From positions 44,707 through 108,706 of the forward strand of contig CAIVEI010000011.1 in the NCBI GenBank assembly GCA_903904835.1: DNA of 64,000 nucleotides. Reading direction: 5' to 3'. Shown in pieces: positions 1 through 9,654 of this stretch (position 1 is the stretch's first letter; every line of letters starts with the position of its first letter). The notes under the pieces were generated by a model that searched no databases, had not been told where the DNA came from, and worked only from the letters and a program-made list of their open reading frames with translations. Both the position numbers and the translations under genes were made by a program. The DNA is from an uncultured Schlesneria sp. Its GTDB lineage: Bacteria; Planctomycetota; Planctomycetia; Planctomycetales; Planctomycetaceae.

Positions 1-107
1 CCCCTGCGACCTTGTTTCTGTAGCATGGCTGAAAAGTTTGGCTTACTCATGATTTGCTTATGCGAACAATCTGATGGAGTCGTGACGTGTCGAGGCGTGT
101 GGTCGCG

Positions 108-3059
108 ATGACCAGCAATTTACTGCCCGTGGAACGTCGTGGTTGGACCTTGGCACTGATTTGGATGGGAGGGGGCACTTCGATCGCGGTGTTTCTGTTT
201 TGGTTTTTCTTAACGGCATCTGCTGCCGAAAAGCTGGTCCAAACAGGGAGGGTTGCGTTGTCCCATCGCGACTTCTCCGCTGCCACCGAGTCTGCTGAAG
301 CCGCCATCACACAGTCCCAAAAGTTGCCATCCGCCTGGAAATTACTCGCCGAGGCGACTGGACAGGGTGGTCAATTTGATCGGTCACTTGCAGCGTTGGA
401 AGAATATTCGCGGCTAAGCCCGGACGATGCAGGCGAACTTTGTATTAAGCTTGGCAGTCTCTGGATGAGACGTAATTTCGTACGACCGGCGAAAAGCGCA
501 TTCAGAATCTCAGAAAAACTGGGGATTCGGGTGCGGTTCTCGTTGCAGATGCAAGAACAGATCACGGCGGTAACGGGCCACTCGCGCGAGACCGCGCGGT
601 GCATCCTCGAATTGGTGAAGCGTGATGAACACACCAGGGGGGACTTGATGCTTCTCACCGCCATGATACCTCGCCTTGCCGATCAGAATCGACTGGATGC
701 GATTCTACAAGCCGATCCAACGTACAAATCGCCGTTATTGGCCAGAACATTAGATGAGTTGTATTTGAAACACGTTGATGTCGCGGAGCGGCTTCTCATC
801 GAGATCACCACGGCGCATCCTGACGATCTTGAAGCACAAGCAGCCCTCGCCGAATTTTACGCCCGGTTCTTGCCCGGGAAATTTCTTGATTGGCATTCAC
901 GTTTAATGCCGGAAGCGATCGACGATGCCCGTATCTGGTCCGCGCGCGGGAAATGGTTGTCCACGTCTGGAAAAACGGCATCGGCGATCCGCTGTTTATA
1001 TGAGGCTCTGATTCGTGAGCCAGAGCAACTTTCGACCACGGTTCTCATCGGGCAACTGTTGAAAACAGTCGATGAATTGGAACTGGGCAATGCCTTCACA
1101 GAACGTGGTCGACGGATGCAGAGGATCGTCGATTTGAACGAGCGATTAAGTGAACCACGTGCGGCCGAATCGATTCTGCCGATGATTGAGGAACTCGAAG
1201 CGGTCGGGCGATTATGGGAGGCTTGGGGCTGGTGTGACATTCACGAAGTGACGCTTCCACCCAACAACCCCTCGGTCGTCGCTTGCCGAAAAAGGATCAA
1301 GCCTTTTTTGACTTCGGATCTTCCTCGCACCAAACCGGGCAGCCTTCCGGGAGGTGACTTTTCATGGGAACGATTTCCTTTACCAGACTGGTCATTGCAA
1401 AAATCTCCGGATCGCACGTCACCCGAAAATCTCAATCAACATCAATCAAAAATCCAATTTGAAGATCAGGCCCATCGGAGCGGACTGGACTTTCGGTTTG
1501 TCAATTCGTATTCACCAGCCAGCGGCCGAAAAATCTTTGAAACGATGGGGGCTGGGGTCGCAGTCCTTGATTTTGACAATGATGGCTGGGCCGATCTGTT
1601 CTTTCCACAGGGAAGTACATTGCCAGCGGGCATGCCCCAAGGCCCGTCTGATGCGTTATATCGCAATCAAAACGGGGAGAAATTTGTCGATGTCACGTTG
1701 TGCACAAGAATTCAGGACACATCCTATTCCCATGGCGCTGCTGCGGGTGATTACAACAACGATGGATTTCCAGATATTTACGTTGCCAACTTTGGACGAA
1801 ACAGGCTTTACCGGAATAACGGAGACGGTTCATTCACGGATGCGACTGACGAAGCCGGGCTGAAGCAGAGTGTCTGGACTGTCAGTTGTGCCATTGCAGA
1901 TCTTAATGGCGACGGAATGCCAGAGCTGTTTGATGTGAACTACGCTCAAGGCAAAAACCTGCTGACACAAACCTGCCCGGATTCCACAGGCCATCAAAAG
2001 GTCTGCCGACCAACGTTTTTCGATGCGGTACCAGACACTGTCGCTGACAATCGTGGTGATGGAACATTTCGTGAGCGACAATCCGAAGCCGGTTTGGATC
2101 TGCCGCAGGGAATGGGACTTGGCCTGGTCATCGCCGATTTCAATGACGACGGGCGGCCGGATATCTTTGTGGCCAATGACATGGCGGCCAACTCTCTGCT
2201 GATCAATCAGCAATCGGCCGACGGACAATCCGTTCAGTTTGTCGACGAAGCGCTTGTGCGAGGCGTTGCATTCGACGAATTCGGGCTTGCGCAAGCTTGC
2301 ATGGGCGTTGCGTGTGCCGACATCAACCGGGATCGTCAACCGGATCTATTTATCACCAACTTTGCCAGGGAATCCAATACTCTTTACCTTTCGCAGCCTG
2401 AAGGGTTCTATCGCGACGCAACACAATTCGCCGGATTGCGCGAGCCGAGTTATGACCCGCTCGGTTTTGGTGCGCAGTTTCTCGATGCTGACCATGATGG
2501 CTTTTATGACATTGCTGTCGTGAATGGTCACATTGACGAATTCCCGGGTGAGCAGTTTCAAATGCCGACTCAATTCTTCCACGGGCATCCGGATGGACGT
2601 TTTACGGAACTGTTTGCCAGGCACGCCGGGAAGCTATTTGATGTACCCCGTTTAGGTCGAGGAATGGCCTTATTGGACTGGAACCGTGACGGTCGAACCG
2701 ATTTTGTTGCCACGGACCTGGAGGGCCCCGTGCTACTGGCGGTTAATCAAACGGAATCACCGTTTCAATCACTGCGACTGAGACTCGTCGGTACACAAAG
2801 CAGTCGTGATGCCATTGGCGCTAAGGTGAAAATCGTCGAGCCATCCGGTGATGAACGTGTTTACCAACTGACAGCAGGTGACGGCTATGAATCGAGCAAC
2901 GAGCGGGTTCTGGAAATCTGTCTGGGTGCTGTCGAACGCGTCAGTCGCGTAGAAATCCGGTGGCCATCAGGAAACGTCTCGGTGACCCGTGATGTCATCT
3001 TAAGCGGCGAATGGATTTCGATCGAAGGCAAACAAGACTGGATTCGCCGAATCGACTGA
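108..3059 (+). CDS. TPR / FG-GAP (VCBS) repeat protein with C-terminal ASPIC/UnbV domain
   Basis: Membrane-anchored, probably extracytoplasmic protein of about 983 residues. One transmembrane segment lies near residues 20-40. The next roughly 400 residues are helical and TPR-like. At least seven FG-GAP/VCBS blades follow, each with a DxNxDG-type calcium-loop core (for example DFDNDGWADLF, DYNNDGFPDIY, DFNDDGRPDIF). The C-terminus has the ASPIC/UnbV pattern (RDAIGAKVKI ... VEIRWPSG). Family members are thought to bind calcium and partners or ligands; no substrate can be named. I chose the ATG at 108; an in-frame GTG at 87 with GGAG upstream is the alternative. It converges on another VCBS protein 17 bp downstream. 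Family assignment is firm, role unknown. Confidence 0.88.
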   Translation: MTSNLLPVERRGWTLALIWMGGGTSIAVFLFWFFLTASAAEKLVQTGRVALSHRDFSAATESAEAAITQSQKLPSAWKLLAEATGQGGQFDRSLAALEEYSRLSPDDAGELCIKLGSLWMRRNFVRPAKSAFRISEKLGIRVRFSLQMQEQITAVTGHSRETARCILELVKRDEHTRGDLMLLTAMIPRLADQNRLDAILQADPTYKSPLLARTLDELYLKHVDVAERLLIEITTAHPDDLEAQAALAEFYARFLPGKFLDWHSRLMPEAIDDARIWSARGKWLSTSGKTASAIRCLYEALIREPEQLSTTVLIGQLLKTVDELELGNAFTERGRRMQRIVDLNERLSEPRAAESILPMIEELEAVGRLWEAWGWCDIHEVTLPPNNPSVVACRKRIKPFLTSDLPRTKPGSLPGGDFSWERFPLPDWSLQKSPDRTSPENLNQHQSKIQFEDQAHRSGLDFRFVNSYSPASGRKIFETMGAGVAVLDFDNDGWADLFFPQGSTLPAGMPQGPSDALYRNQNGEKFVDVTLCTRIQDTSYSHGAAAGDYNNDGFPDIYVANFGRNRLYRNNGDGSFTDATDEAGLKQSVWTVSCAIADLNGDGMPELFDVNYAQGKNLLTQTCPDSTGHQKVCRPTFFDAVPDTVADNRGDGTFRERQSEAGLDLPQGMGLGLVIADFNDDGRPDIFVANDMAANSLLINQQSADGQSVQFVDEALVRGVAFDEFGLAQACMGVACADINRDRQPDLFITNFARESNTLYLSQPEGFYRDATQFAGLREPSYDPLGFGAQFLDADHDGFYDIAVVNGHIDEFPGEQFQMPTQFFHGHPDGRFTELFARHAGKLFDVPRLGRGMALLDWNRDGRTDFVATDLEGPVLLAVNQTESPFQSLRLRLVGTQSSRDAIGAKVKIVEPSGDERVYQLTAGDGYESSNERVLEICLGAVERVSRVEIRWPSGNVSVTRDVILSGEWISIEGKQDWIRRID

Positions 3060-3076
3060 TGATGCTCGATTTCTGC

Positions 3077-4759
3077 TTATTCGATTTCAACAGTGGACGG
3101 TGAGATGTTGGCGTCCAGAACACTCGCATTCAAAGGGCCGTTTGTTTTCGACTGATTCCAGTGGATTGTCAGCCATCGGCGCTTCTGAGGCTTTCCTGAC
3201 ACCCCTTGCGGGAGATCATTCAACACGGAAAATTCTCCGACGGCAAGGTCGAGATCGTGGTCGCCATCGAAATCTCCGGCCGCGATGGCCATATGTCCGA
3301 CAGCGACCGCTGAGGACCCAAGCAACGAATGTTCCAGGGAATGTCGTTCGAACTGACCTGGGGCTTTCTGTTCCAACAAGATGATTGTGTCGAGAACACT
3401 TGGACGCATTTGAAAACGTAATAGCCCAGGACAGAAGGCGACGGCAGCAACATCCATATCGCCGTCGCCGTCAAAGTCTCGCGCGATCGCCCGCACCGCG
3501 CCCGGTAAAGGGGCCAGTTGATGGAACCGATACTTTAAGAAGCCCGTATTTTCGAGCCAATTCACGCCATGAAACGGCTGAATTTGCATTGTGTCGAGAG
3601 TGTCGCCGTTTGTGAAAAGAATATCGAGATCGCCATCTTGATCGAGATCGACCAGTTCCAGCCCCGAACTGCCAAACGAAGGACTGTCCGCCTCAAACAA
3701 TGTGTGCCGCTCGAAATGACCGTGACCGTCATTTAAGAACGCAACAATCGCTTCATGTTCCTGGCTGATTAGAACCACCAGATCCAGATCACCATCGCCA
3801 TCGAGGTCGACAACGGGTGTGTGGATTGAACCGTGGCGTTCATCAATCACATGCATTTTGGTCTCGGGACGTCCGTTTGTGGTCGATACCGTTTCGAGCC
3901 ACAGCAAACGACCGACATGCTGATGGCCAAATTCCGCCACGACAAAATCGTTGTCACCGTCTCCGTCGAGGTCCGCAAGTTGAGCGTCAGCAACACGGCC
4001 CAAGCCAGCGATAATCGTGATCGGAGTCAATGATTGCCCATCCGTTGATCGACGGAACAATGTGACTGAACCTTGCAGTTCATCCGACGGTTTCAAAACA
4101 CCGAGATCCGCGACAAGATAATCCTGATCGGCACGCCCATCGAAACTGCATGCAACAATATGATCAGGATGTTTCAGTTTTCCGATCTGCGAATTCGATA
4201 GCTTTCCGTCATTCCAGGAAAAACGATTCACCGACCCTGACAACATATCGCAAAGCAACAAATCCGAAGCCGGATTATTTTGGCTGGACCCAGAATGAGT
4301 GACGTTCAGGAATGAGACCGCAGGGGCATCAAATCCATCGGGAAGATCAATCGCTTCAGAGCGAAACTCGACAGGACTTGGCGAGCTTTCCGAAGCGCTC
4401 GGAACGTGAACCATCGAGCTGGCCAGGCGGGTATAGTACTCTTTCATAACCACCTGATCGGGAACCTTCAAATCGTGACGACCCGACTCTTGATACCGAC
4501 GGTATCCCCTGGCGATTTCATCCGGCCACGCATTGCGAGGCAAGAGGTCCGGTCTCGGAACGACGTGGCACGCACCGCAGAACTCCTGCGCGTGCAGGGC
4601 CGTGACCTTATCATCGACGACGGATCTTGCCAGCGAACGGGACGGATCGATATCCAAGACGCACAAGAAAACGGCACCGATCGCCGTCGCGAAGAAAATC
4701 ACCCCGCTAGTGATGAAAACAAACCGAAAAATTGATCCGAGGCTCACGTTGGCCACCAC
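3077..4759 (-). CDS. Membrane-anchored VCBS repeat protein with one c-type haem motif
   Basis: A transmembrane helix (residues about 11-33) is followed by a single CGACH motif (residues 61-65), a CxxCH c-type haem attachment site. The rest is an FG-GAP/VCBS propeller with five clear calcium loops (DLDGDGDNDF, DLDGDGDLDL, DLDQDGDLDI, DFDGDGDMDV, DFDGDHDLDL). It is probably exported and anchored on the outer face of the cytoplasmic membrane, possibly as an electron carrier or haem-dependent binding protein (inference). The start is one of two tandem GTG codons; a TAA lies upstream in frame and no ATG is available. The gene lies downstream of the DUF1559/lipoprotein pair on the same strand, 155 bp away, and may be co-expressed. 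Confidence 0.82.
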   Translation of the reverse strand: MVANVSLGSIFRFVFITSGVIFFATAIGAVFLCVLDIDPSRSLARSVVDDKVTALHAQEFCGACHVVPRPDLLPRNAWPDEIARGYRRYQESGRHDLKVPDQVVMKEYYTRLASSMVHVPSASESSPSPVEFRSEAIDLPDGFDAPAVSFLNVTHSGSSQNNPASDLLLCDMLSGSVNRFSWNDGKLSNSQIGKLKHPDHIVACSFDGRADQDYLVADLGVLKPSDELQGSVTLFRRSTDGQSLTPITIIAGLGRVADAQLADLDGDGDNDFVVAEFGHQHVGRLLWLETVSTTNGRPETKMHVIDERHGSIHTPVVDLDGDGDLDLVVLISQEHEAIVAFLNDGHGHFERHTLFEADSPSFGSSGLELVDLDQDGDLDILFTNGDTLDTMQIQPFHGVNWLENTGFLKYRFHQLAPLPGAVRAIARDFDGDGDMDVAAVAFCPGLLRFQMRPSVLDTIILLEQKAPGQFERHSLEHSLLGSSAVAVGHMAIAAGDFDGDHDLDLAVGEFSVLNDLPQGVSGKPQKRRWLTIHWNQSKTNGPLNASVLDANISPSTVEIE

Positions 4760-4914
4760 CGCTGACGACTCTTCATTAGCTGTACATTAAGCATGTAGGA
4801 AATCCTGGCGCTTCCTCACGGGCTTCACAGATCCGGGTCACCGAATAAAGCATGATACAACTGAGCAACTAATCACTTTTTTGTTCAGTTCGCTCTGAAG
4901 CGTCTGTCATTCCG

Positions 4915-5406
4915 TCATAGATTGAAATCTGCATCTTTCACACCACCCTCCGGAACATCGAACGTCAGCTTAGTTGTTTTTTCGCTGCTGAATTGCGGCG
5001 GAATAAGCTGTTTAGGTCCTTTTTTCCCAGAGGCAGCTTGCGATTGATTTGCGATCTCCGTTTGCGTCGGATCGTTAAGCTCTAGTGTCGGATCTGCGGC
5101 GGCGGCGACCGCCGTCCCACCCTCAAACTTGGAAATGTAAACTTTGTTGGCTCCGATCGCGGCACCCTGTGCGAGGATATATTTTCCTTCTTCATCTGTT
5201 TTTGCGAAGCCAGTGAATTTTTCGGTGAAAAAATAGACTTCTGCGTCTACGAGTGGTTTGCCACTCAGTGTCACAGTTCCTGAAACTGGAGCCTTCTTCA
5301 CAGCACTCGGCGATGACGGCGGTTTACCAGCGCATCCAAGGGCGAAGCAACAAATCAAAAGGAACGCGGCACAAGGTATTCCCCGATTGAATTGTCGAAT
5401 ATCCAT
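4915..5406 (-). CDS. Small lipoprotein with carboxypeptidase-regulatory-like domain
   Basis: 163 residues. The N-terminus is a lipoprotein signal peptide ending in a LGCAG lipobox, so the mature protein should start at a lipidated Cys near residue 25. The body (VSGTVTLSGKPLVDAEVYFF ...) is the transthyretin-like beta sandwich often annotated as carboxypeptidase regulatory-like. Planctomycetes encode many such lipoproteins directly after DUF1559 genes, which is the arrangement here: DUF1559 lies 157 bp upstream on the same strand. AAGGTGG/GGGAG stands before the ATG. Probably an envelope structural or binding protein; no enzyme residues are visible. Confidence 0.85.
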   Translation of the reverse strand: MDIRQFNRGIPCAAFLLICCFALGCAGKPPSSPSAVKKAPVSGTVTLSGKPLVDAEVYFFTEKFTGFAKTDEEGKYILAQGAAIGANKVYISKFEGGTAVAAAADPTLELNDPTQTEIANQSQAASGKKGPKQLIPPQFSSEKTTKLTFDVPEGGVKDADFNL

Positions 5407-5563
5407 ATTGAAACTCCCACCTTATTTTCTGAATAGTCTGCAGACGAAATACATTGTTGTAATGAGAAAGAAAACAGCAACTCAAAGAGAACTTTGAGCT
5501 GCTGTAGTTAGCTTCAGAGGGTTCAGTGTCACACCTTACGCAACATATTCTTGGTAGATCGAC

Positions 5564-6598
5564 TTAAAAATCACCGACCACGGACCCGTCATGAATATAA
5601 GCTAATTGACAAAGCGTCAAGTAGTTAATGTTTTCACTGATGAAACGCACTCCTCCGTCACCGAGAAGGAAGTGTGCACCTCCCGTATGACCGCTATTGA
5701 AGACCCAGGCATACGTTTGTTTTAACGGATCACCTGCCGTGTAGACCGCATTAATATTCCATTGAGCCGTATACGCAGCTACGGTTGCTGAGGTCAAAGC
5801 GGTCGTGGAGCCAGACGGCGTGTAACCGTGGACAGAAGTGTGTGTCCCGTCGAGGCCCCATGGTCCGTACGAAGTACTGGTCTTATAGTGACCTCCGCCC
5901 CAAGCTTCACCAACGAGGATTGTGTTACTTGTGCCGTCGACCATATCCCGCATTTTGGCCGCACCGTCGTTACCGAATGCACCTTGACGAATGTCACTGC
6001 TATTTGTTGCGTAGGGAGTACTGTAATCAGTGAAACACCCCGTCGAAAACAGATAGCTCGAACGTCGTGCCTGATTTCGACTGTAGAAGTCGGTCGACAC
6101 ACCTGCGTTCGACGTGACGACTTCTCCACCGTTGGGATGAGAAGGACAGAGAAGCATCGGCAGCTTCATACCAACGATGTTCACGTTTGTCGCATCGGTA
6201 CCACTGACTGGCAGCGAATATGGAGACGACATGCTGGAGCAGACATTGAAATTGTAGCTGTTGTACGCGGGTGATTGATCGACATATGGCAACAAGAACA
6301 CCCAGCCTGTTGTATTCAGCACGGGATTCGTCGCTGTGATATAGGTCGAAGCGTTGTATCGGCCTGAGTTCAATAACGCCGGCGGCATTGTGTTCATTGT
6401 GTCGTGATAATTATGGAGCGCCAACCCCATTTGCTTCATATTATTCTTGCACTGCGTACGACGGGCGGCTTCACGTGCCTGCTGCACGGCCGGCAACAGC
6501 AGCGCGATCAAGACTGCGATGATCGCAATCACAACCAGCAGTTCGATCAATGTAAACCCTCGAGATCTCAAACTGAATCGTCTTCGACTACTAAGCAT
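5564..6598 (-). CDS. DUF1559 domain protein with type IV pilin-like N-terminus
   Basis: 344 residues. The N-terminus [14 protein letters not shown] is a class III prepilin signal cleaved between Gly and Phe, with a long hydrophobic helix continuing to [15 protein letters not shown]. The rest fits the planctomycete DUF1559 (SBP_bac_10) family, including [17 protein letters not shown] and the C-terminal H-x9[10 protein letters not shown] region. These proteins occur in dozens of copies per planctomycete genome and are thought to be surface pseudopilins; the exact role is unknown. AAGGTG lies 6-7 bp before the ATG. It heads a probable operon with the lipoprotein downstream. Confidence 0.93.
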   Translation of the reverse strand: MLSSRRRFSLRSRGFTLIELLVVIAIIAVLIALLLPAVQQAREAARRTQCKNNMKQMGLALHNYHDTMNTMPPALLNSGRYNASTYITATNPVLNTTGWVFLLPYVDQSPAYNSYNFNVCSSMSSPYSLPVSGTDATNVNIVGMKLPMLLCPSHPNGGEVVTSNAGVSTDFYSRNQARRSSYLFSTGCFTDYSTPYATNSSDIRQGAFGNDGAAKMRDMVDGTSNTILVGEAWGGGHYKTSTSYGPWGLDGTHTSVHGYTPSGSTTALTSATVAAYTAQWNINAVYTAGDPLKQTYAWVFNSGHTGGAHFLLGDGGVRFISENINYLTLCQLAYIHDGSVVGDF

Positions 6599-7135
6599 GG
6601 CTGCACCTTATTTCAAGAAATGAAACGGAAAACCAAGGGAACGCAAGTGTCTACCTGCCTTTGTGCGATATTCAAGAAAATTACCGACAAAAAATCGCAG
6701 AGCGCATTACGAGAGTTCGATTACTGTGCTCGAAATGCCTGAATAGCAAACATTGTGCCCGCGTTGTGCGGATATGTTCACGAATCGAAAACGGAAGCTG
6801 CGCTGCGGCATTGAGACATCAAGAAACGGAATAATCTCAGCGAAAGAAATACCCGAACCCTCGCGAAGTTCACGAGAAGGATTGATTTATCGGGTTACCT
6901 TGAAGCGATCAGTTCCACGGATTTCCAATATCCGAAGGTCCTTCGCGTTACCCTTCATACGCATGTGTGAAAATTGAAGACGATCATTGATCCATCTGCA
7001 ATGTTGGATTGATAAGCAGGCGTGGTGATTTTTAAGGCACAGTTGAATCACTGCTGAAACACGAGTCCCGCCCAATCTCGTTGCTTCATCGATGACGAAG
7101 TCGTTGCCTGAGGCGCCGCGAAGAATCGGAATAGT
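6599..7135. other. Intergenic region without a recognisable gene
   Basis: 537 bp between DUF1559 and the TolB-like gene, both on the minus strand. The short open frames here have no recognisable domain or ribosome binding site. It must hold the promoter of the DUF1559/lipoprotein genes, but I see no convincing -35/-10 pair. Confidence 0.5.
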
Positions 7136-8167
7136 TTAGTTTGCCGTTTTTCCTCGTAACCAATCGGCAATCCACAGTTGGCTTGTGCCATCGGGAGTGC
7201 GCGTTGATGTCCACATCAAACTTGTTCCGTCGGGGCTGAAAACCGGCAGGACATCCTGAGCCGAGCTGTGCGTAATCTGCGTGACGGCGCCTCCCTTGAG
7301 TGAATTTTCCGTCCAGTCGAGTTCCATTGTAAACAGATGGAATGGGGCGTTGGCAGGCCCCTTGCTGTAGTCAGCGCCGGCCCAGACCAGGTATCTGCCG
7401 CTGGGATGAAAGTAAGGGCACCAGTTGACCTGATCGAGATTATTCGTCAGTTGCACTTCGGTCTTTCCATCCACCGAGATGGCAAACAGTTGCAACATAT
7501 GTTCCTTCTGGCGGTCCGAACGGAAAATCACCCATTTATTGTCGGGTGAGAAGAATGGTCCGCCGTCGTAACCTGGTGTGTTGGTGAGCTGCCGAACGTT
7601 CGAGCCGTCCGCGTCCATCACGTAGAGGTCCGGATCTCCGTCACGTGACGAGGTGAATACAATTTGCTTTCCGTCTGAAGAATAACTTCCCTCAGCGTCA
7701 TAACCAGGACTGTCTGTCAGCCTCTTCATTCCCGTTCCATCAAAATTGACGACGTAAATGTCCATGTTCGGGTCGAAGTCCCATAAATACCGCCGCCGGC
7801 CTCCTTTGGCCGCCTCTTCCCTGGCCTTCAGTTCTGTTTCGTCGATTTTCGGATCGGTATGACTCGACGCAAATAGTACTTTTGTTCCGTCAGGCGAGAA
7901 ATAGGCGCAAGTCGTTCGTCCTCGTCCCGTGCTCAATAGTCGCGGCGTTTTTTCGTCCAGTTTCTGCACGTAGATCTGATAGAACGGGTAGCCGATCGGA
8001 TAGGCCTGGTAAACGATCCAGTCACCTTTCGGAGAAAAGTAGCCTTCGCCCGCTCGCGGCAGCCCGAAAGTTACCTGCCTCTGATTCGCCACATATTTCG
8101 CCTCAGCGGCATCATCGGTCACAACAGGCGGCGCACCGAGAAGCACAAACAGCAATGACGACAGCAT
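7136..8167 (-). CDS. Secreted TolB-like (PD40 / WD40-like) beta-propeller protein
   Basis: 343 residues with a short signal peptide (MLSSLLFVLLGAPPVV). At least five PD40-type blades are visible by their SPDG/SxDG turns: FSPDGTKVLFASS, SSDGKQIVFTSSRDGDPDLY, FSPDNKWVIFRSDR, HPSGRYLVWAG and FSPDGTSLMWTS. The family includes TolB and the N-terminal domains of DPP IV-like peptidases; no peptidase domain follows, so a binding or scaffold role in the periplasm is likely (inference). It begins 33 bp after the ABC ATPase gene ends and is probably co-transcribed with it. C-terminal substrate specificity cannot be read from the sequence. Confidence 0.85.
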   Translation of the reverse strand: MLSSLLFVLLGAPPVVTDDAAEAKYVANQRQVTFGLPRAGEGYFSPKGDWIVYQAYPIGYPFYQIYVQKLDEKTPRLLSTGRGRTTCAYFSPDGTKVLFASSHTDPKIDETELKAREEAAKGGRRRYLWDFDPNMDIYVVNFDGTGMKRLTDSPGYDAEGSYSSDGKQIVFTSSRDGDPDLYVMDADGSNVRQLTNTPGYDGGPFFSPDNKWVIFRSDRQKEHMLQLFAISVDGKTEVQLTNNLDQVNWCPYFHPSGRYLVWAGADYSKGPANAPFHLFTMELDWTENSLKGGAVTQITHSSAQDVLPVFSPDGTSLMWTSTRTPDGTSQLWIADWLRGKTAN

Positions 8168-8200
8168 GGATGAGGTCTCTCAGAAATATGACTAATGACT

Positions 8201-8896
8201 TTACGACGATGTTGATACTGACTTAGGCCCGTCTTGTTCTACGATCCGTCCATCCCGGATTCGAATCACGTGATCGCCGGGTTGAATGTATTCGTGTTCG
8301 TGCGTCACCACAACGACTGTGGACTTTTGTTCCATGCAAAGCGTCCGCAAGTCGCCCAGGATTGCCAGAGAATTGGCCGTATCAAGTTCTCCGGTTGGTT
8401 CATCGGCCAGCACCAGTTTGGGACGTTTGAGCAAGGCGCGTGCAATCGCCACTCGTTGCTGTTCTCCACCTGACAATTGATTGGGCCGATGTTCGCTGCG
8501 GCTTCCCAAACCAAGTCGTTCCAGCAATTGTGACGCTTTATCCCGTTGTTCGCGCGATACGCCGGTTGGCAGGAATGGGACAAGGACGTTTTCCAGGGCG
8601 GTCAGATTGGCGAGCAAATTAAAGTTCTGGAAGATGAAACCCGCGTCTTTACGGCGAAAGTGGTCTCGCTCGCTTGCCGTCATCGTCTGAAGCGATTTTC
8701 CGTGGACGGTGATTGTGCCAGTTGTCGGTTCGTCCAGAGCACCGAGAAGATACAACAAGGTACTCTTGCCACTCCCGGACGGGCCAAGAATAAACGTGAA
8801 CGAACCGGTCGGTATCTGACAGGTAATCTCTTTCAGCGCCGGAACTTCCAGGCGGCCACGTAAGTGAACTTTGGAGACATGCTGCACGTCAATCAT
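8201..8896 (-). CDS. ABC transporter ATP-binding protein, LolD/MacB type
   Basis: About 231 residues. Walker A GPSGSGKST, Q-loop region FQNFNLL, signature LSGGEQQRVAIARAL, Walker B LVLADEPTGELD and the switch His in VVVTHE are all present, so it should be a working ATPase. The best resemblance is to the LolD/MacB/FtsE branch, which powers MacB-fold permeases moving lipoproteins, peptides or drugs. The open frame extends upstream to a TTG at 8935, but the ATG at 8896 begins exactly at the family start (MIDVQHVSKV). No permease gene is adjacent. It sits between DUF1854 and a TolB-like propeller on one strand. Confidence 0.92.
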   Translation of the reverse strand: MIDVQHVSKVHLRGRLEVPALKEITCQIPTGSFTFILGPSGSGKSTLLYLLGALDEPTTGTITVHGKSLQTMTASERDHFRRKDAGFIFQNFNLLANLTALENVLVPFLPTGVSREQRDKASQLLERLGLGSRSEHRPNQLSGGEQQRVAIARALLKRPKLVLADEPTGELDTANSLAILGDLRTLCMEQKSTVVVVTHEHEYIQPGDHVIRIRDGRIVEQDGPKSVSTSS

Positions 8897-8985
8897 TGAT
8901 GCTCTTTTGCTGGCTTGGTCTGGAAAGCAATACAACTACCGCGAGGGCCAACCGCTTTAAATGGGTTGGAAATGGCCACGACAGG

Positions 8986-9459
8986 TCATACCAGTCGGTG
9001 AACAATTCGTTGGGAATGCGAGTCAAGTTTTTGGATATCGGGGATCGTATACCGAATTCCATTGGAATCAGCGATCATGACCCGATTCGGCCCAAGTTTT
9101 CGCACGTCATCTTCGCTTTCGAGCAGAAATTTGGTTGCGCCTCGATCGGTTTCGACTGACCATTCGCAGGGGGGGCTCGGATTACTCGCCGAAACGACCT
9201 TTTGAATTACGGGGATAAAATCTCGTGCGGAAAGTTCAGTTCGAAGCGCTTCTCGTGCGGCAGGATTCAGTGAATCCATGTCGGGCAAAGTGAGGATTTC
9301 TTTCCCTTCCGGATCAAGCAGAGCGATCGCTTTTTCGGGGTCCGATAGCGGGAAACATCGAACCGGATCAACACCCGCATAAGTTTTGCCATCGCCTGTT
9401 TTGAGGACTAAGCGTCCCCATTCATCACGTTCAAAATTCAATGCGTTCATGTCAGTCAT
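8986..9459 (-). CDS. DUF1854 family protein
   Basis: About 157 residues from the ATG at 9459, which has GAGG 6 bp upstream; a GTG at 9483 is the longer alternative. The sequence matches my recollection of DUF1854 (WGRLVLKTGDGKTYAGVDPVRCFPLSDPEKAIALLD ... GATKFLLESEDDVRKLG ... IPDIQKLD). The family is small, acidic and soluble and is often found beside ABC transporter genes; some members are annotated as cyanophycin-metabolism associated. Here it is 89 bp upstream of an ABC ATPase on the same strand, which fits an accessory or regulatory role. No catalytic residues can be pointed to. Confidence 0.8.
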   Translation of the reverse strand: MTDMNALNFERDEWGRLVLKTGDGKTYAGVDPVRCFPLSDPEKAIALLDPEGKEILTLPDMDSLNPAAREALRTELSARDFIPVIQKVVSASNPSPPCEWSVETDRGATKFLLESEDDVRKLGPNRVMIADSNGIRYTIPDIQKLDSHSQRIVHRLV

Positions 9460-9654
9460 CGGGGGCCTCAACAGATCAGACACAGTCAGCGACCGACAGT
9501 GTCGATCATCTGGTTACGTTCGGAATTTGGCTTCTAGGGTATTATACACGTCAATCGATCAGAATCGACACGGCGAATTGACGTGCTTGCGCGCTTACCC
9601 GATGATTCCATTTTGATTGTTTTGCAGGTGACTTTTGACCGTATCGGCGAATTC

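Noticed and set aside
5785..6274. Plus-strand open frames inside DUF1559
   Set aside because: Shadow frames opposite a well-supported gene.
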